Below, one piece after another: positions 4,884 through 5,617 of a stretch of DNA of 5,617 nucleotides. The stretch comes from Promethearchaeota archaeon CR_4. GTDB lineage: Archaea > Asgardarchaeota > Lokiarchaeia > Sigyniarchaeales > CR-4. The stretch covers positions 25,076 through 30,692 of the forward strand of contig MBAA01000211.1 in assembly GCA_001940655.1 (NCBI GenBank), given 5' to 3'. The position numbers and the translations under genes were made by a program. The stretch's first letter is position 1. Each line of letters begins with the position of its first letter. Below the pieces are notes generated by a model. It was not told where the DNA came from. It worked only from the letters and a program-made list of their open reading frames with translations, and ran no database searches.

Positions 4884-5556
4884 TTAAAACACAATTCCCC
4901 TTCTTTCCTTCAGGAGTTTCTTGATCGCGTTAAATCCCGTCAGTAGATCTCGAGTGGTCACGTCTGCCCCTATTTCCTGCCCCCAAGTGTCCGAGGGAAC
5001 CCCGGTCCCACCAATCAGGGTAATGAAGGCATCCTGCCCCCTCATCTGCTTGATGTATTCCACGATAATCCTCTGCTGTGCTGATGTGGTAGTGACATAT
5101 GTTGACAATCCTATGATCTGGGTATGCTCTGCCTCCGCGGTAGCGAGGAATTTCTCTTTCGTGACATCGCGACTGAGATTAACCACATGAATACTGTTTG
5201 CTTCAAAAAACGCGGTGATAATTTGCATCCGGAGGTGGTAATAGATGTCGCCAGGGACGCACCCGAGCACCATAGTTGCCTTAGGAGCGTATTCCCCCGT
5301 ACGTGCGAAAGTTTAGATGGTTTTCAAGACTACTTCTCCAATTTCCGCCCCAAGGACTAGAACGGAGAGGGCAATTTTTTGTACCTGAAATAACTCTCCT
5401 AATTCCTGAAGGGCTGGGGAGAAGTCCCTGTTGGATTATTTCCGAGAAATAAAGCTAAGTTTTAATGCATTGCTTTACGATGGAAAGACTCTCGTCTTTT
5501 TGGAACCCCAAGACCGCATCCTTCAATTGAGTTGTGAGAGTTTTTGTGGGAATCAT
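4884..5556 (-). pseudogene. Pseudogene of a corrinoid (B12-binding) methyltransferase protein, MtbC/MtaC-like
   Basis: From ATG 5556 the three minus-strand frames together rebuild a 223-residue corrinoid protein, the usual length for this family. Cap-domain segments are LKDAVLGFQKDESLSIVKQC (11-30), then SEIIQQGLLP, then ALQELGELFQ and YAPKATMVLGCVPGDI. The B12-binding Rossmann part follows with VVNLSRDV, IIGLSTYVTTTS, LIGGTGVP and EIGAD. Intact homologs carry the methyl group on cobalt between a substrate methyltransferase and a CoM- or folate-type acceptor enzyme in the cytoplasm. Lesions: TAG at 5455-5457 (residue 34), one extra base near 5415, and TAA at 5313-5315 (residue 81). The cobalt-ligand motif DxHxxG reads DIYYHL, with Tyr in place of His at about residue 105 (5241-5243). 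The frame is open from 5312 to 4884, and an ATG at 5271-5273 could give a 129-residue piece lacking the cap. No good Shine-Dalgarno site is seen; the start overlaps the upstream stop. Confidence 0.85.
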
Positions 5557-5617
5557 TATCGTTCTAGGTTGAGAACTCCACATAAATCTGCTGCAATACG
5601 GATGAGGTGCAGAATTG
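5556..5617 (-). CDS. C-terminal end of an upstream gene, translationally coupled to the corrinoid pseudogene
   Basis: One minus-strand frame enters at the window edge and reads ILHLIRIAADLCGVLNLER before a TAA (5558-5556). The last A of that stop is the first base of the corrinoid ATG (TAATG overlap), typical of coupled genes in an operon. In intact clusters such a neighbour would often be a methyltransferase or its partner, but 19 residues are too few to identify it, and whether it is intact is unknown. Another frame ends at TAG 5564-5566 and reads through QQIYVEFST; it lacks the overlap and is less likely. Confidence 0.4.
   Translation of the reverse strand, partial: ILHLIRIAADLCGVLNLER

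Noticed and set aside
4884..5273. A stand-alone 129-residue B12-binding protein starting at ATG 5273.
   Set aside because: Family-like sequence (YAPKAT) continues before this ATG and cap-domain motifs are found in the other frames, so this is the remaining open part of a longer broken gene.
4921..5360. Plus-strand frames opposite the corrinoid pseudogene (4921-5190 and 5124-5360).
   Set aside because: They are antisense to clearly recognisable B12-domain codons and have no motifs of their own.
5455..5457. In-frame TAG in a corrinoid protein gene could encode pyrrolysine, as in methylamine methyltransferases.
   Set aside because: Pyrrolysine is known in the methyltransferases (MtmB, MtbB, MttB), not in their corrinoid partners, and a frameshift and a TAA further on break the gene anyway.

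Overview
The window most likely comes from an archaeon, and I favour an Asgard-type lineage (inference). TATA-like boxes lie at archaeal spacing before the genes, Shine-Dalgarno sites are nearly absent, and two starts look leaderless or nearly so. The proteins also fit: a seven-helix membrane protein with a longin-like tail, a Cys/His-rich small membrane protein of archaeal style, and remains of a methanogen-type corrinoid protein. No rRNA, tRNA, CRISPR array or intact mobile element was seen.

Left part (1-2510). Bases 1-109 are the decayed end of a methyltransferase gene paralogous to the large gene that follows. After about 400 bases of apparently non-coding DNA comes the main gene (526-2502), a two-domain enzyme: an N-terminal class I SAM-dependent methyltransferase fused to a C-terminal ATP-grasp ligase of the D-Ala-D-Ala ligase superfamily. 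Its substrate-binding ends differ from true D-Ala-D-Ala ligases, so it probably joins and methylates something else. It ends in an oligo-T terminator.

Middle (2521-4378). A convergent minus-strand gene (2521-3045) encodes a small membrane protein with Cys/His clusters at both ends. Its start and probable promoter lie inside the C-terminal relic of an IS5/IS4-type DDE transposase (3021-3227) whose presumed catalytic Glu has become Gln. A plus-strand gene (3311-4378) with its own TATA box encodes the seven-helix protein.

Right part (4379-5617). About 500 bases hold only weak candidates: a 37-residue Lys/Glu-rich reading frame on the minus strand and a 33-codon frame on the plus strand. Then comes a full-length corrinoid (B12-binding) protein pseudogene on the minus strand (5556 to 4884), in which a TAG, a +1 frameshift and a TAA break the helical cap domain and the cobalt-ligating His is replaced. 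Its start overlaps the stop of another minus-strand gene that runs off the window, so this was once an operon, probably for methyl transfer.

The genes do not form one pathway. Intact single genes with their own promoters alternate with three gene relics, the pattern of a decaying accessory region. The most unusual intact items are the methyltransferase/ATP-grasp fusion and the seven-helix/longin-like receptor candidate.
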